From assembly GCA_002401055.1 (NCBI GenBank), contig NVRZ01000085.1, positions 1 through 10,846 on the forward strand: a stretch of DNA of 10,846 nt, written 5' to 3'. The position numbers were made by a program, and so were the translations under genes. Of this stretch, positions 1 through 8,400 are shown one piece after another (position 1 is the stretch's first letter; every line of letters begins with the position of its first letter). The stretch is from Bacteroidota bacterium (GTDB lineage Bacteria > Bacteroidota > Bacteroidia > NORP154). The notes beneath the pieces are model-generated. The model searched no databases. It saw nothing but the letters and a program-made list of their open reading frames with translations, and had not been told where the DNA came from.

Positions 1-1062
1 CAAACCTTCTGATACGGGATCTTTAGCACGTGCCGAGGCGTGTGCGATGGGCGCCGAACCCTGACCTGCTTCGTTCGAGAATAGGCCCCGGTTAACACCG
101 CGATTAAAAGCGTAGGCAAAGCTGGCACCCAAAAAGCCCCCTGCCGCTGCAGAGCCGGTGAATGCGTCACGGAATATCGACACGAACGACTCGCCAATAT
201 TATCAATATTGAAGAAGATGACACTTAATGAACCGATCACATACAGCAGACCCATAATCGGTACTATCTTTGAGGTTACTGCTGCAATGCGTTTAATACC
301 GCCTATAATGACGATTCCCACGAGTCCTGCCATAACCAATCCGAACAACCAACCCTTACCATATATAAAGCTATCAACGCCACCGGTTACAGCTTCAAAT
401 TGCTGAAAAGCCTGATTTACCTGAAACATGTTTCCCCCACCAATTGAGCCACCAATACACATAATTGCGAAAAAGGCAGCGAGCACCTTACCTATTTTCC
501 CAAAGCCTCGTTCTTCAAAACCTCTACTCAAATAATACATGGGACCACCTGATACAGATCCATCTTCATTTTCTACTCTATATTTTACGCCCAGCGTACA
601 CTCTACAAACTTTGACGACATCCCGAGTATACCAGCAATAATCATCCAAAAAGTTGCACCAGGTCCACCTAGTGAAATAGCAATTGCAACTCCAGCGATA
701 TTCCCTAGCCCCACAGTACCTGATAATGCGGCAGTGAGAGCTTGAAAATGAGAAACCTCCCCTTTGTCGTTGGGATTACTATACACACCTCTAACAATAT
801 CTATGGCCAACCTAAAGCCCCGAATATTGATGAACTTCATATACACGGTAAAAACTACTGCACCCACTACCAACCAGATCAGAACAAAAGGAATTGCAAT
901 TTCATCTGTGAAATTTATAGTATAGAAAATCACGCTTGAAATGGCCGCAGTTGCTGGCTCCATCCACTCATTGATCTTTTCATCAAGAGATTTCTCCGCC
1001 TCTTGCGCGAGTAAGAGTAAAGGTGTTAGTAGAGAAAACATAAATAAGGTAAATCGTTTCAT
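1..1062 (-). CDS. AGCS-family sodium:alanine/glycine symporter, C-terminal part missing
   Basis: The gene runs off the left edge, so only the first 354 codons are visible of a family usually somewhat over 450 residues long. Members import alanine or glycine with sodium across the inner membrane. Family hallmarks are the [12 protein letters not shown] segment at residues 115-126, the following [10 protein letters not shown] block at 131-140 that matches the AGCS signature region loosely, SGGPMYYL at 171-178, and [19 protein letters not shown] at 324-342. Several hydrophobic membrane segments follow one another from about residue 55. Before the first of these is a signal-peptide-like stretch (residues 1-19, ending LLLLAQ) and an acidic amphipathic segment, so the mature protein may start at Gln20. 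The ATG at 1062 gives the full signal-like N-terminus and has no Shine-Dalgarno sequence. A good promoter lies just upstream, so it may be transcribed separately from the PspC gene 47 bases away. The exact substrate cannot be read from the sequence. Confidence 0.93.
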   Translation of the reverse strand, partial: MKRFTLFMFSLLTPLLLLAQEAEKSLDEKINEWMEPATAAISSVIFYTINFTDEIAIPFVLIWLVVGAVVFTVYMKFINIRGFRLAIDIVRGVYSNPNDKGEVSHFQALTAALSGTVGLGNIAGVAIAISLGGPGATFWMIIAGILGMSSKFVECTLGVKYRVENEDGSVSGGPMYYLSRGFEERGFGKIGKVLAAFFAIMCIGGSIGGGNMFQVNQAFQQFEAVTGGVDSFIYGKGWLFGLVMAGLVGIVIIGGIKRIAAVTSKIVPIMGLLYVIGSLSVIFFNIDNIGESFVSIFRDAFTGSAAAGGFLGASFAYAFNRGVNRGLFSNEAGQGSAPIAHASARAKDPVSEGL

Positions 1063-1090
1063 CTGTTTAATGTATGGGTTAGCGAAGGTG

Positions 1091-1118
1091 CAAATGTATG
1101 GTTTTTGTCTTATTCCAA
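1091..1118 (-). promoter_or_regulatory. Bacteroidota-type promoter for the AGCS symporter gene
   Basis: On the minus strand, TACATTTG (1091-1098) matches the Bacteroidota -7 consensus TAnnTTTG exactly. A TTG (1116-1118) lies 17 bases further upstream, an acceptable spacing for the -33 element. The -7 box is 28 bases before the symporter ATG. The -33 element falls inside the last codons of the PspC gene. The match is by eye; transcript-start data would be needed for proof. Confidence 0.55.
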
Positions 1119-1340
1119 GTCCCAAATAGTGGGCCTTTTCTTTCTGATCTTAAAAAACTGCTTGTGTTGCAACACGAAGGCCATTATCAGATAAACGAAA
1201 AGGATTGAACCGAAAGTGATAAAGGACAAATAGATAAAGGTTAGTCGAATATTGGATGATTTAATACCCAATTTATCACCCCACCAACCGCATACTCCGA
1301 AGGCAAACTTTTCAAAAAAAGACTGAATGTTATGGATCAT
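1110..1340 (-). CDS. Small PspC-domain membrane protein
   Basis: This 76-residue protein is essentially one PspC domain. Residues 14-45 follow the PspC pattern (FGVCG, then a short helix, LGI, then IRL and a hydrophobic stretch), and a membrane helix spans about 32-58. A basic tail follows, ending RPTIWDLE, much like the KRPSVFDL-type tails of Bacteroidota PspC proteins. In proteobacteria PspC is an inner-membrane partner in the phage-shock envelope-stress response. Stand-alone short copies in Bacteroidota have no established role, and no PspA or PspB lies in the window. Two tryptophans (Trp19-Trp20) sit where most family members have a glycine followed by a small residue. The ATG is 4 bases after the DUF2851 stop codon, so the two are almost certainly co-transcribed and probably translationally coupled. 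The TAA stop lies within the next gene's promoter region. Confidence 0.85.
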   Translation of the reverse strand: MIHNIQSFFEKFAFGVCGWWGDKLGIKSSNIRLTFIYLSFITFGSILFVYLIMAFVLQHKQFFKIRKKRPTIWDLE

Positions 1341-1344
1341 ATAA

Positions 1345-2628
1345 TCAGCAATTTTTCAATATTCGATTGCCTACACCACAAGATAGACATTTTTTCTTTT
1401 GACAGTATTTTGACTTAAGCTGAAGAAGTGCCTGTGAATAAAACGCCGAAGTCGCCTTGTAACCCAATTCATTCCATCCCCTAATTACAGCGTTATTCTC
1501 AGGTTGAATATTTGCAAGTAAATCCAAGGACTTGTCTTTGAATGACTGCAATTCGTTGCGCTGCCCATAAACGAATAAAAATGGCGCGACCGCATTTATT
1601 AATATAGAATCAGCTGAGGATGCACCCATAACCTTTCGTGAGCTTGTTCTGACCTTTCGCTCAAAAGTATAATGCGAATGCCAGTATTCACTTGCCTCCA
1701 GCATGAATAGATTGCCTTGCTCTAGTAACACATCATTCTCCTTTATCATATCAAATAGATTATGGGAATTACACAAGAGCTGTGCAAATTGAGAGATTCT
1801 CAGAGTAGGAAAATTACTGGGCCGTAATCTCAGAAACTTCCATAAATGACAGGCGAGAGGTTGAAGATTGTACTTTCTTCTCAATAAACGATATTCCTGC
1901 AAAAGTTGCCTTGGATATTCATCCTGAAAATCTGCTTTTAACAGCCCGGTTTGACCATATAATAATGCTTCTATTTGGAATCTGCTTCCCCTGTGCTTGT
2001 GTACAATTCTCAATGGAATGGATCGGGCCAACATTTCAAAGGGCTCTGAGTTTGTTTTAAAACCAAAACTTCTGGCTAAGGACCAATAAAACACCTCTTC
2101 CCAGTTATTCTTGCTGAATTCCAGCATCGTGAAAATATGAGAACACTTCTCCTCTAATCTTGATATTAAAACGCGCTCCAAAAAATTATCCATGTAGAAT
2201 TTGTCTTTTGCTACGCTTGAAAATGAAGAAGCACATGGAACCCAGGCGGCGCTTTGGAGGAGGCGAGCATAGCTCCCTTGCAAATTAGAGGAGATTCTCT
2301 GCCCTATTTCAATAGTAGGAAGTAATCGCTCATTTTTAGCATAAATCATCATATCATCCTCATACACAACATGAAGTATTACATTATTATATGCTTCGTC
2401 AGAAGAGTGTGCGTGGCGATTCCAGTCTGAGGAACGTAGGTGTATTTCCACATTACCAACCCAGACAGTATCTCCTATCCTGACTTTAGCATTAAAAAAG
2501 TCAGGACCAGCATCGGTATTGTGAATGCCTGGATGTAAAATCTGTACTATGGCATCAGCGGCTGTCCTTAAAAAAGCATGATCCAACAACTGAAACCCCC
2601 AGATGTAATGAAGAAAATCCTCATTCAT
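1345..2628 (-). CDS. DUF2851 family protein
   Basis: This 427-residue protein has no signal peptide or membrane helix and is probably cytoplasmic. It matches the DUF2851 family of Bacteroidota, known by its N-terminal block HNTDAGPDFFNAKVRIG (36-52) followed by GNVEIHLRSSDWNRHAH (58-74) and NNVILHVVYE (81-90). The middle (about 130-400) is mostly helical in character. The C-terminus carries a cysteine cluster, Cys409-x4-Cys414-x2-Cys417, with a last Cys427 at the end, which could bind a metal. The family has no established function. The N-terminal block, with Pro42-Asp43 and Glu61-x-His63 on likely neighbouring strands, resembles a PD-(D/E)XK nuclease core; this is my inference. The ATG at 2628 has no Shine-Dalgarno sequence and lies 52 bases after the propeller-caspase gene. 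The PspC gene follows after 4 bases. Length is normal for the family and nothing suggests truncation. Confidence 0.88.
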   Translation of the reverse strand: MNEDFLHYIWGFQLLDHAFLRTAADAIVQILHPGIHNTDAGPDFFNAKVRIGDTVWVGNVEIHLRSSDWNRHAHSSDEAYNNVILHVVYEDDMMIYAKNERLLPTIEIGQRISSNLQGSYARLLQSAAWVPCASSFSSVAKDKFYMDNFLERVLISRLEEKCSHIFTMLEFSKNNWEEVFYWSLARSFGFKTNSEPFEMLARSIPLRIVHKHRGSRFQIEALLYGQTGLLKADFQDEYPRQLLQEYRLLRRKYNLQPLACHLWKFLRLRPSNFPTLRISQFAQLLCNSHNLFDMIKENDVLLEQGNLFMLEASEYWHSHYTFERKVRTSSRKVMGASSADSILINAVAPFLFVYGQRNELQSFKDKSLDLLANIQPENNAVIRGWNELGYKATSAFYSQALLQLKSKYCQKKKCLSCGVGNRILKNC

Positions 2629-2680
2629 ACAGAACGTCGAAATAAAACTAAAACAAGAAAAACGTGGAACTACCGGTACC

Positions 2681-4552
2681 TTACTTTTTTATGAACACGA
2701 ATTGTCCGCCCTCGTCACCAGTGTTCTTTATTGGCTGGAATTTCGGCGATTGTACAGAATTGTTTATAACCGGTATCCTGATACTATTATAGAGTTCGCT
2801 TGCATCAAAGAACTCACTTTGGTTGTTATTAAGCGATTTGAGCAAATAATAGGCAAACACTGAATGGCCATCTCGACCTCCATCCATTACAGGTTCTACG
2901 CCACCGGAAGTCAAAGCGTGACGAGAAACCAGGTTATGTATATTCTTATAATATCTTTCCGAATTTTCAAAAGGAACAGATACTGTCTGACCTCTAAAAA
3001 TATCGCCACTGAAGCAGGCGTCTGCCACTAGTAATGTGTGTTTAGACATTATCCCTCCCAAGAATGTTTTGAGGTCAGAATTAGACACATATTGAGATGT
3101 GGAAGCAGTATTAGCATCTGCAGGTACCCAGTAGCCCTTGTTGAGATTTTGCTTGTATTCGCCATGACCCGAGTAATAAACAAAAACATTGTCTTTCGGC
3201 TTAACAACATCTACCAACCATTCAAATTGGTGTATAATGTTCGCTCTAGTAGCATCTCCATTCATCAATGTTTTGAACTCATCAAATCTGTACTTGGACC
3301 TAAGAAGTTGTTCCACCGCCTTGGCATCATTTACTGCATTATTTAATGGACTCCATACCCCTGTATAGTCGTCAATGCCAATAATTAAGGCATAGTATTT
3401 ACCAATTTCCATGTCCTTAACAGCCGTTGATACATTTAAGCCTTTTAGTGGATCCCCACTTCCTCTAAAGAGGTTTTCCGACTTCTCAGGTGCATTAATC
3501 CTTTGCGCCAATCGCTCATTCTTAAACAAATACTTCGCAGTGTAAACAGAAAACTTTAGCCCATTCTCTCTGTAAACAGATAAGCCAACATCCGTTCCAA
3601 TCCATTTGTTTCCTTTTATATCTACTGTTATGTATGTAATGGAGTTGTTAGAGAGGTCTGAATTTTCAGTATTAAATACGGTCCATTTATTCCCATTTGG
3701 ATCAAACTTAGCCAAACCGTTTTTAGTACCAACCCAAACAACTCCGTTCTCGTCAGGTGCTAATGAAGTAATCCTGTTATCCGGCAATCCTTCCACTTTG
3801 CCAAATACTTTCCATTCACTGCCATCAAACCTGACAACTCCTTTGGTTTGCGTCCCGACCCATATGTTTTTATTGAAATCTACAGTTACGCTTGTTATGT
3901 AGTTGTTCGGCAATCCTGAATTCTTTTTGTTATAGACGGTCCAGTTTTTTTCATCAATTGCAGATTTCCCCTGCTCATAGCGAACAAGACCGTCAATAGT
4001 CCCTGCCCATATCCCATTGTCACCATCCACACATAATGCGTTGATCATATTATTGGGAATTATAGTGTTGCGTGAGTTAAATGTTGACCAAGTAGTTCCA
4101 TCAAGCCTAACCAAACCTGCAGCCGTCCCCATCCATTTCGCTCCAGAATTATCCACCGCCAGACATCTAACCGTGTTGGTCGGTATGGCAGAATTGGATA
4201 CGTGAAATATGTCCCACTTTCCTCTATTGTAGCTCGCTAGCCCTCTGTCAGTACCTATCCATTTCTTACCAGTTCCATCAACAGTTACAGCGTTAACGCG
4301 ATTGTCTGGAATCGGTGAGTTCGAAGTGTGATACACGGCCCAATCCTTTCCATCAAATTCACACAACCCTCCATTCTCTGAACTCGCACCAACCCAGATG
4401 CTTCCATTTTTATCCATTGCAACCATATTTACATGATTGCTCTTCATGCCTGAGTTGTTTATATTAAAAATGAACCAATCTGCCGTTTCCGTTTGGGCAA
4501 ATAATAATTGCGGCAAAATAAATGCCACCAAAATGAAAGCTATATTTTTCAT
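2681..4552 (-). CDS. Exported seven-bladed Reg_prop propeller fused to a caspase-like (C14) peptidase
   Basis: I start this protein at the ATG at 4552 (623 residues); the frame also allows a TTG two codons earlier, which adds nothing. Residues 1-19 form a Sec signal peptide with likely cleavage LLFA|QT. There is no lipobox cysteine after it and no type IX sorting domain at the C-terminus, so the protein is probably periplasmic. Residues 34-342 hold seven tandem repeats of about 42-49 residues of the two-component regulator propeller type, each with a D..G..WiGT..GL core, enough for one closed propeller. A linker (343-383) leads to a caspase-fold domain (384 to about 600). It has ALIIGIDDY at the first strand, the catalytic His463 in YYSGHGE, the catalytic Cys513 in DACFSG and a late LTSGG block. 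Asp511, two residues before the cysteine, is typical of metacaspase-like enzymes that cut after Arg or Lys. The dyad is intact, so an active cysteine peptidase is likely. Substrate and role are unknown. Confidence 0.9.
   Translation of the reverse strand: MKNIAFILVAFILPQLLFAQTETADWFIFNINNSGMKSNHVNMVAMDKNGSIWVGASSENGGLCEFDGKDWAVYHTSNSPIPDNRVNAVTVDGTGKKWIGTDRGLASYNRGKWDIFHVSNSAIPTNTVRCLAVDNSGAKWMGTAAGLVRLDGTTWSTFNSRNTIIPNNMINALCVDGDNGIWAGTIDGLVRYEQGKSAIDEKNWTVYNKKNSGLPNNYITSVTVDFNKNIWVGTQTKGVVRFDGSEWKVFGKVEGLPDNRITSLAPDENGVVWVGTKNGLAKFDPNGNKWTVFNTENSDLSNNSITYITVDIKGNKWIGTDVGLSVYRENGLKFSVYTAKYLFKNERLAQRINAPEKSENLFRGSGDPLKGLNVSTAVKDMEIGKYYALIIGIDDYTGVWSPLNNAVNDAKAVEQLLRSKYRFDEFKTLMNGDATRANIIHQFEWLVDVVKPKDNVFVYYSGHGEYKQNLNKGYWVPADANTASTSQYVSNSDLKTFLGGIMSKHTLLVADACFSGDIFRGQTVSVPFENSERYYKNIHNLVSRHALTSGGVEPVMDGGRDGHSVFAYYLLKSLNNNQSEFFDASELYNSIRIPVINNSVQSPKFQPIKNTGDEGGQFVFIKK
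3527..4453 (-). repeat. Seven tandem Reg_prop propeller repeats within the caspase-like gene
   Basis: The repeats begin at about residues 34, 80, 122, 164, 213, 255 and 299 of the protein started at 4552. Each begins with a pattern like (I/L)P(D/N)N.(I/V), then three or four residues, D..G..W(I/V)GT, and G(L/V)..(Y/F). Most then end in a W..(Y/F/V)(N/H/G) strand. Repeat 1 has a short insertion after WVGASS, and repeat 4 carries an extra EQGKSAIDEKN-like loop before its last strand. Seven repeats suffice for one propeller, half the number found in the long hybrid two-component sensors of this phylum. The repeats have diverged, so they are clear in protein but weak in DNA. Confidence 0.85.
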
Positions 4553-4582
4553 AAGCAATTATTTGAACTATTGAAGTTTAAC

Positions 4583-4590
4583 CAAAGATA
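4583..4590 (-). promoter_or_regulatory. Possible -7 promoter element for the propeller-caspase gene
   Basis: The minus strand reads TATCTTTG here, an exact match to the Bacteroidota -7 consensus TAnnTTTG, 30 bases before the ATG at 4552 and in the short gap after fabI. No TTG lies at the usual 17-23 base spacing upstream (the nearest are 13 and 26 bases away), so the -33 element is not convincing. If real, it would let the peptidase gene be expressed apart from fabI. Confidence 0.4.
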
Positions 4591-4608
4591 ACAATATTCA
4601 GGCCAAAA

Positions 4609-5421
4609 TTAGCTGTCAAATTTCGCAAGCACCTCATCTGAAGAAAGCGTAAAAGAGAACCCTCCATCGTGAAACAAATTCTGCATGGTTACCATTCTGG
4701 TGTAGTCGGAGAAAAGTGAGATGCAATAATCAGCACAGCTGTCACCTGAAGCATTTCCAAGCGGAGCTACTGCCTTTGAATAGTGGTAAAATGAGTTGAA
4801 TCCTTTGATGCCTGAACCTGCCGTGGTCAATGTCGGAGACTGCGATATCGTGTTGATCCGCACATTTTTCTCTCTACCGTAATAGTAACCAAAACTCCTG
4901 ACTATAGATTCCAATACCGCTTTAGCATCAGCCATATCGCGATATCCAGGCATGGTTCTCTGAGCGGCAATGTAAGTAAGTGCAACAACAGATCCCCATT
5001 CACTGATTGCATCCAGCTTAAAAGCGGCTTGCAATAATTTATGCAATGACAAGGCAGAAATATCAAGCGTTTTCATAAAGTTAGGATAACTAAGATCGGT
5101 GTACGGGAAGTTCTTTCTCACATTTGGCGACATACCAACCGAATGAAGTACAAAGTCAATCTTACCTCCTAGTATTTCGGTGGACTTTGAAAATAAATTT
5201 TCCAGATCATCCATGTCTGTTGCATCTGCGGGTATAACTTCCGTTTCGCATTTCTCTGCCAACTCTTCAATCTTGCCCATTCTCAAAGCTACCGGTGCAT
5301 TGGTAAGTATAATTTTTGCACCCTCAGCATGCGCCTTTTCCGCAGTTTTCCACGCGAGAGATTTTTCATCTAATGCGCCAAAAATGATTCCGTTTTTTCC
5401 TTTTAATAAGTCGTGGGTCAT
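4609..5421 (-). CDS. fabI: Enoyl-[acyl-carrier-protein] reductase, Bacteroidota-type FabI
   Basis: This cytoplasmic enzyme reduces the trans-2-enoyl-ACP double bond with NAD(P)H, the last step of each elongation cycle in type II fatty-acid synthesis. At 270 residues it has normal FabI length. It has the FabI form of the short-chain dehydrogenase fold. The nucleotide-binding start GIIFGALDEKSLAW spans 11-24, with the FabI-style wide glycine spacing. ADATD (65-69) contains the residue expected to contact the adenine. HSVGMSPN spans 93-100. The catalytic pattern is Tyr150, then Tyr160-x6-Lys167 within AAQRTMPGY and DMADAK, equivalent to Tyr146, Tyr156 and Lys163 of the E. coli enzyme. RINTISQSPTLTTAGSGI (188-205) covers the flexible substrate-binding loop. 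The wording around AAQR, DMADAK and MQNLFHDGG is characteristic of the Bacteroidota branch. The ATG start is 48 bases after the tamB stop; a one-mismatch -7 box (TATCTTTA) lies at 5455-5462. Co-transcription with tamB is possible. Confidence 0.95.
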   Translation of the reverse strand: MTHDLLKGKNGIIFGALDEKSLAWKTAEKAHAEGAKIILTNAPVALRMGKIEELAEKCETEVIPADATDMDDLENLFSKSTEILGGKIDFVLHSVGMSPNVRKNFPYTDLSYPNFMKTLDISALSLHKLLQAAFKLDAISEWGSVVALTYIAAQRTMPGYRDMADAKAVLESIVRSFGYYYGREKNVRINTISQSPTLTTAGSGIKGFNSFYHYSKAVAPLGNASGDSCADYCISLFSDYTRMVTMQNLFHDGGFSFTLSSDEVLAKFDS

Positions 5422-5469
5422 CGTGTAATAGTTAATTATTGTGATTGAAGAGCGTAAAGATAAGATTTG

Positions 5470-8400
5470 TTACTTGTTATTTGTTGATTCAGTTTTCATT
5501 TTTTTCTTTTTATTTTTTCGCCTGAAAAGGTCCTTGAAAGTGCTGAATTCCTTGCTGTATGACAATCCGATCCCCTGAGTATAAGGTGCATTATCAGTAG
5601 TCAAATAAGTGTCGTTGCTGTGATTGTATGCTTTTATTTTTAATCTGCCGTCCTTCGTGATTTTATAGTTTAAATTAAAGTCACCTACAATATTAGCGGA
5701 GTTTTGTCCCTCGTTATTTGAATTGTTCGCAACGCTTCCGTTAATGCTCAGTCGATCATTGAATAGCTGAGTAGAGAGCGCAACTTCCAGCTCTTCATTC
5801 GTCAATTCATCTCCTGGCCTGTAGTTAACACCTATGTCAAAATCCTCGCTAATTTGAGATAACCAGTTACTCAATTGATTAGACAGAAGCTCAGAGGTAT
5901 TGGCACCCACACCTCCAGAAGTTTCGATGCCCCCGCCTTCCAGCGGTTGAAATTGCCCCAGCACGAGCAATGAAAACATTTGCCGATTCAGTTGCTGCTC
6001 AGTTGTTGCTGAAAGTAAATTCCCTACGTCTGCTCCCTCCTCTATATTGGGAAACACAATATCAAAAGTAATTTCAGGGTTCATTAAATTTCCATTCATA
6101 AGAAGTATGCAGTTTACCGGAACTCTGCGCTTATCATCTGCTTCCAGAGTGAGATCGTACAGAGATGCGGTAAGTTCATAAACCGCTTCTATAGATACCG
6201 TAGCGCTATAAGGATCTCCGCTCCATTGAATCGTGCCTCCCCTCTTAATTTTGAATCTTTTATTAAACACATTTTGCAGTGTAAAAAGATAATCTCCTTC
6301 TTCAATAATATACTCACCATAGATCTTAAACTCGCTGGCATGGTTAACCTGAAGCTTCAAGTTTCCCTGCCCCTTTGCCTTTAGTATGTCTCCAACTCTT
6401 TCATCAAATATCAATTGAATGTCGGCGTCTTGGGTCACCTGAAGGTCAAAATTAAGCTCTGGTAATTTCTCAATTTTTCGCTTGGTACTACTCTGACTAT
6501 TATTTGAGATGGTATCGGACGAACTTATAAATGTTATAAAGCCACCCATTGATATTTCGTCATCCGTTGTTAGGGGAATGTAAAACTGTGTGCCTCTGTC
6601 CGTTGTAAGAGCAAGGTCCAGCTTGATTTGCTTTGGCGTTCCCGTGATCTTAAAATTACCAGTGGTAAATGCCTTACCATAGTACAACTTGTTCAAATTC
6701 TTGTTAGTATTTAGCGTGTACAAATTGGCAGGTTTAACTTCAATATCAAATCTAAAATCTTTTAGATGATTGTGATAAATACGTCCATTTGCAACTGCCC
6801 TATTGCCCTTAAGATCATTAATCATTAAACCATCGAAACCAATCCATTCCTGAGTAAATACGACTTTGTCGGCAAAATTGTATTTAGTATTTAAGAAACC
6901 AACTGTTACTCCTACTTTGCTCACATCAAGGCTTCCAATCAAATTAGGTTCCTTTAACGAGCCGGTTAACTTCAGCTTGCCGGTGGCAGCCCCTTTACTT
7001 GCAATTTCTGAAAATATATTGCTAATAAATGGTTCAAAAATGCTCACTCTCAGCCTATTTAATTCTATGCTAAAATCCAGTGGATCGGTCCTTTTTACCA
7101 ACTCTGTATCCAAATAGTAATTACCTGCTAAAGACACAGTATTTAGTGCTCCGGTTTTTATACTGGCAACTATGTTTATCTTCTTCTTTTCATTGTTCCA
7201 ATTGCTCTGGATCGAGGCATTGCCCAAATCTCTCTCATTTAATTGCAGCCCTCCTATATCGAGATCACCCGTGACATATGGACTTACAAACAAATCGAAA
7301 ACTTTAACATTACCAGATAGACTTCCGCCCCAACTTAAATTAGGAGCACTCATAAATGGGTTAATCATTTGCAAATCAAAATTGCGCATTTCAACTACTA
7401 TAGAACCTGGCTTTGATTTGGATGTAATACCTGAAATACTTATTGTCCTGTCTCCATTGTGAAAAACAAAATTCCTAATATCCAATGACGTGGTGTCGAA
7501 CAAAAACAGATTTCCATCTTTTATTGTCCAGACAGAATCTGTGATTACAATTTCAGATCCATCCATACTAAGCTCAAATTCTGGGCCTTTCTCGGCATTA
7601 GATCTTATAAGCTTTAAATACCCCCCTAAGTCTCCTTTGTAAGATGGCTCACTTCCGTTATTCCACAAAAATGAATATAATACACTATCCTGACTGACTT
7701 TCATGTTCAATTTAGGTGTTAACATTTGTATACTATCTGAGAAGGATATCTTATCACAATTACCCCTGACAACCAACCTTGATGAGTTCAAACCCGACTT
7801 CGCTCCACCATACAATGAATCCGATGGCATAATTACCTCGATATTTAAATTTATGATCTCCTTATCGTCTAATGAAATCGATGGGAAATTACCCCACAAG
7901 GTAATTTCGTCCTTAAAACTTGAATAATTCCCATGAACCATTGAATTCTTAGATATAGAAAGTCCCGGAACAAAAATTGAATACAGATTGCTGGCTTCTT
8001 TTATTGACAGGGCATAATGAAATTCCTGTTCAGCCAAAGCCTCTTTGGCATTCACGTTAGCGGCAGGAAACAATCCGCTAACAACAGTTTCAAGCGATCC
8101 AAGCAATTGGGCTACGTTGAATATTCCAACAATGTTCGCCTGGGCAAAATCTGCAAAAAACTCCAATGATTTTTCACCAGATATTTTTGATGCCACAAGT
8201 TTCATGCTACCAAAGTGATCTTCCTTAATCTCATCCTTATTCCCATGTGTATATTTTATGTTGTGCATTTCCAAGCTGCCCAGCATATTATCAAGATTAT
8301 TTCCTTCGAAGTTTGATATCATCTCCACAGAGAACTCAGCGGTCTGTTCTCCTGAAACAAAATTGAGGGCATACAAATTCGCCCGTTCTATCACCGAGTT

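Noticed and set aside
2629..2680. Promoter or terminator in the gap between the propeller-caspase and DUF2851 genes, including the small palindromes TACCGGTA and GGTACC at 2671-2680.
   Set aside because: The palindromes overlap one another without a stem-loop followed by a T run, and no -7 match is better than partial. I see nothing supportable.
3038..3346. Open frame of 102 codons on the plus strand.
   Set aside because: It is antisense to the caspase domain, whose motifs fix the coding strand, and its translation resembles no family I know.
4553..4558. Upstream TTG start that would lengthen the propeller-caspase protein by two residues.
   Set aside because: It adds only Met-Leu before an ATG that already begins a well-formed signal peptide.
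5455..5462. TATCTTTA upstream of fabI as a promoter.
   Set aside because: It has one mismatch at the most conserved last base of TAnnTTTG and no TTG at the right distance, so I mention it only under fabI.
5499..5518. Runs of seven, five and six T (A on the coding strand) near the 3' end of tamB as a programmed slippage site.
   Set aside because: They encode the lysine-rich tail seen in other Bacteroidota TamB proteins. A shift would change only the last few residues, and no alternative ending looks meaningful.
7172..7462. Open frame of 96 codons on the plus strand within tamB.
   Set aside because: It is the complement of beta-strand-rich TamB coding sequence, with no recognisable domain and no promoter. 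Other plus-strand frames inside tamB are alike.
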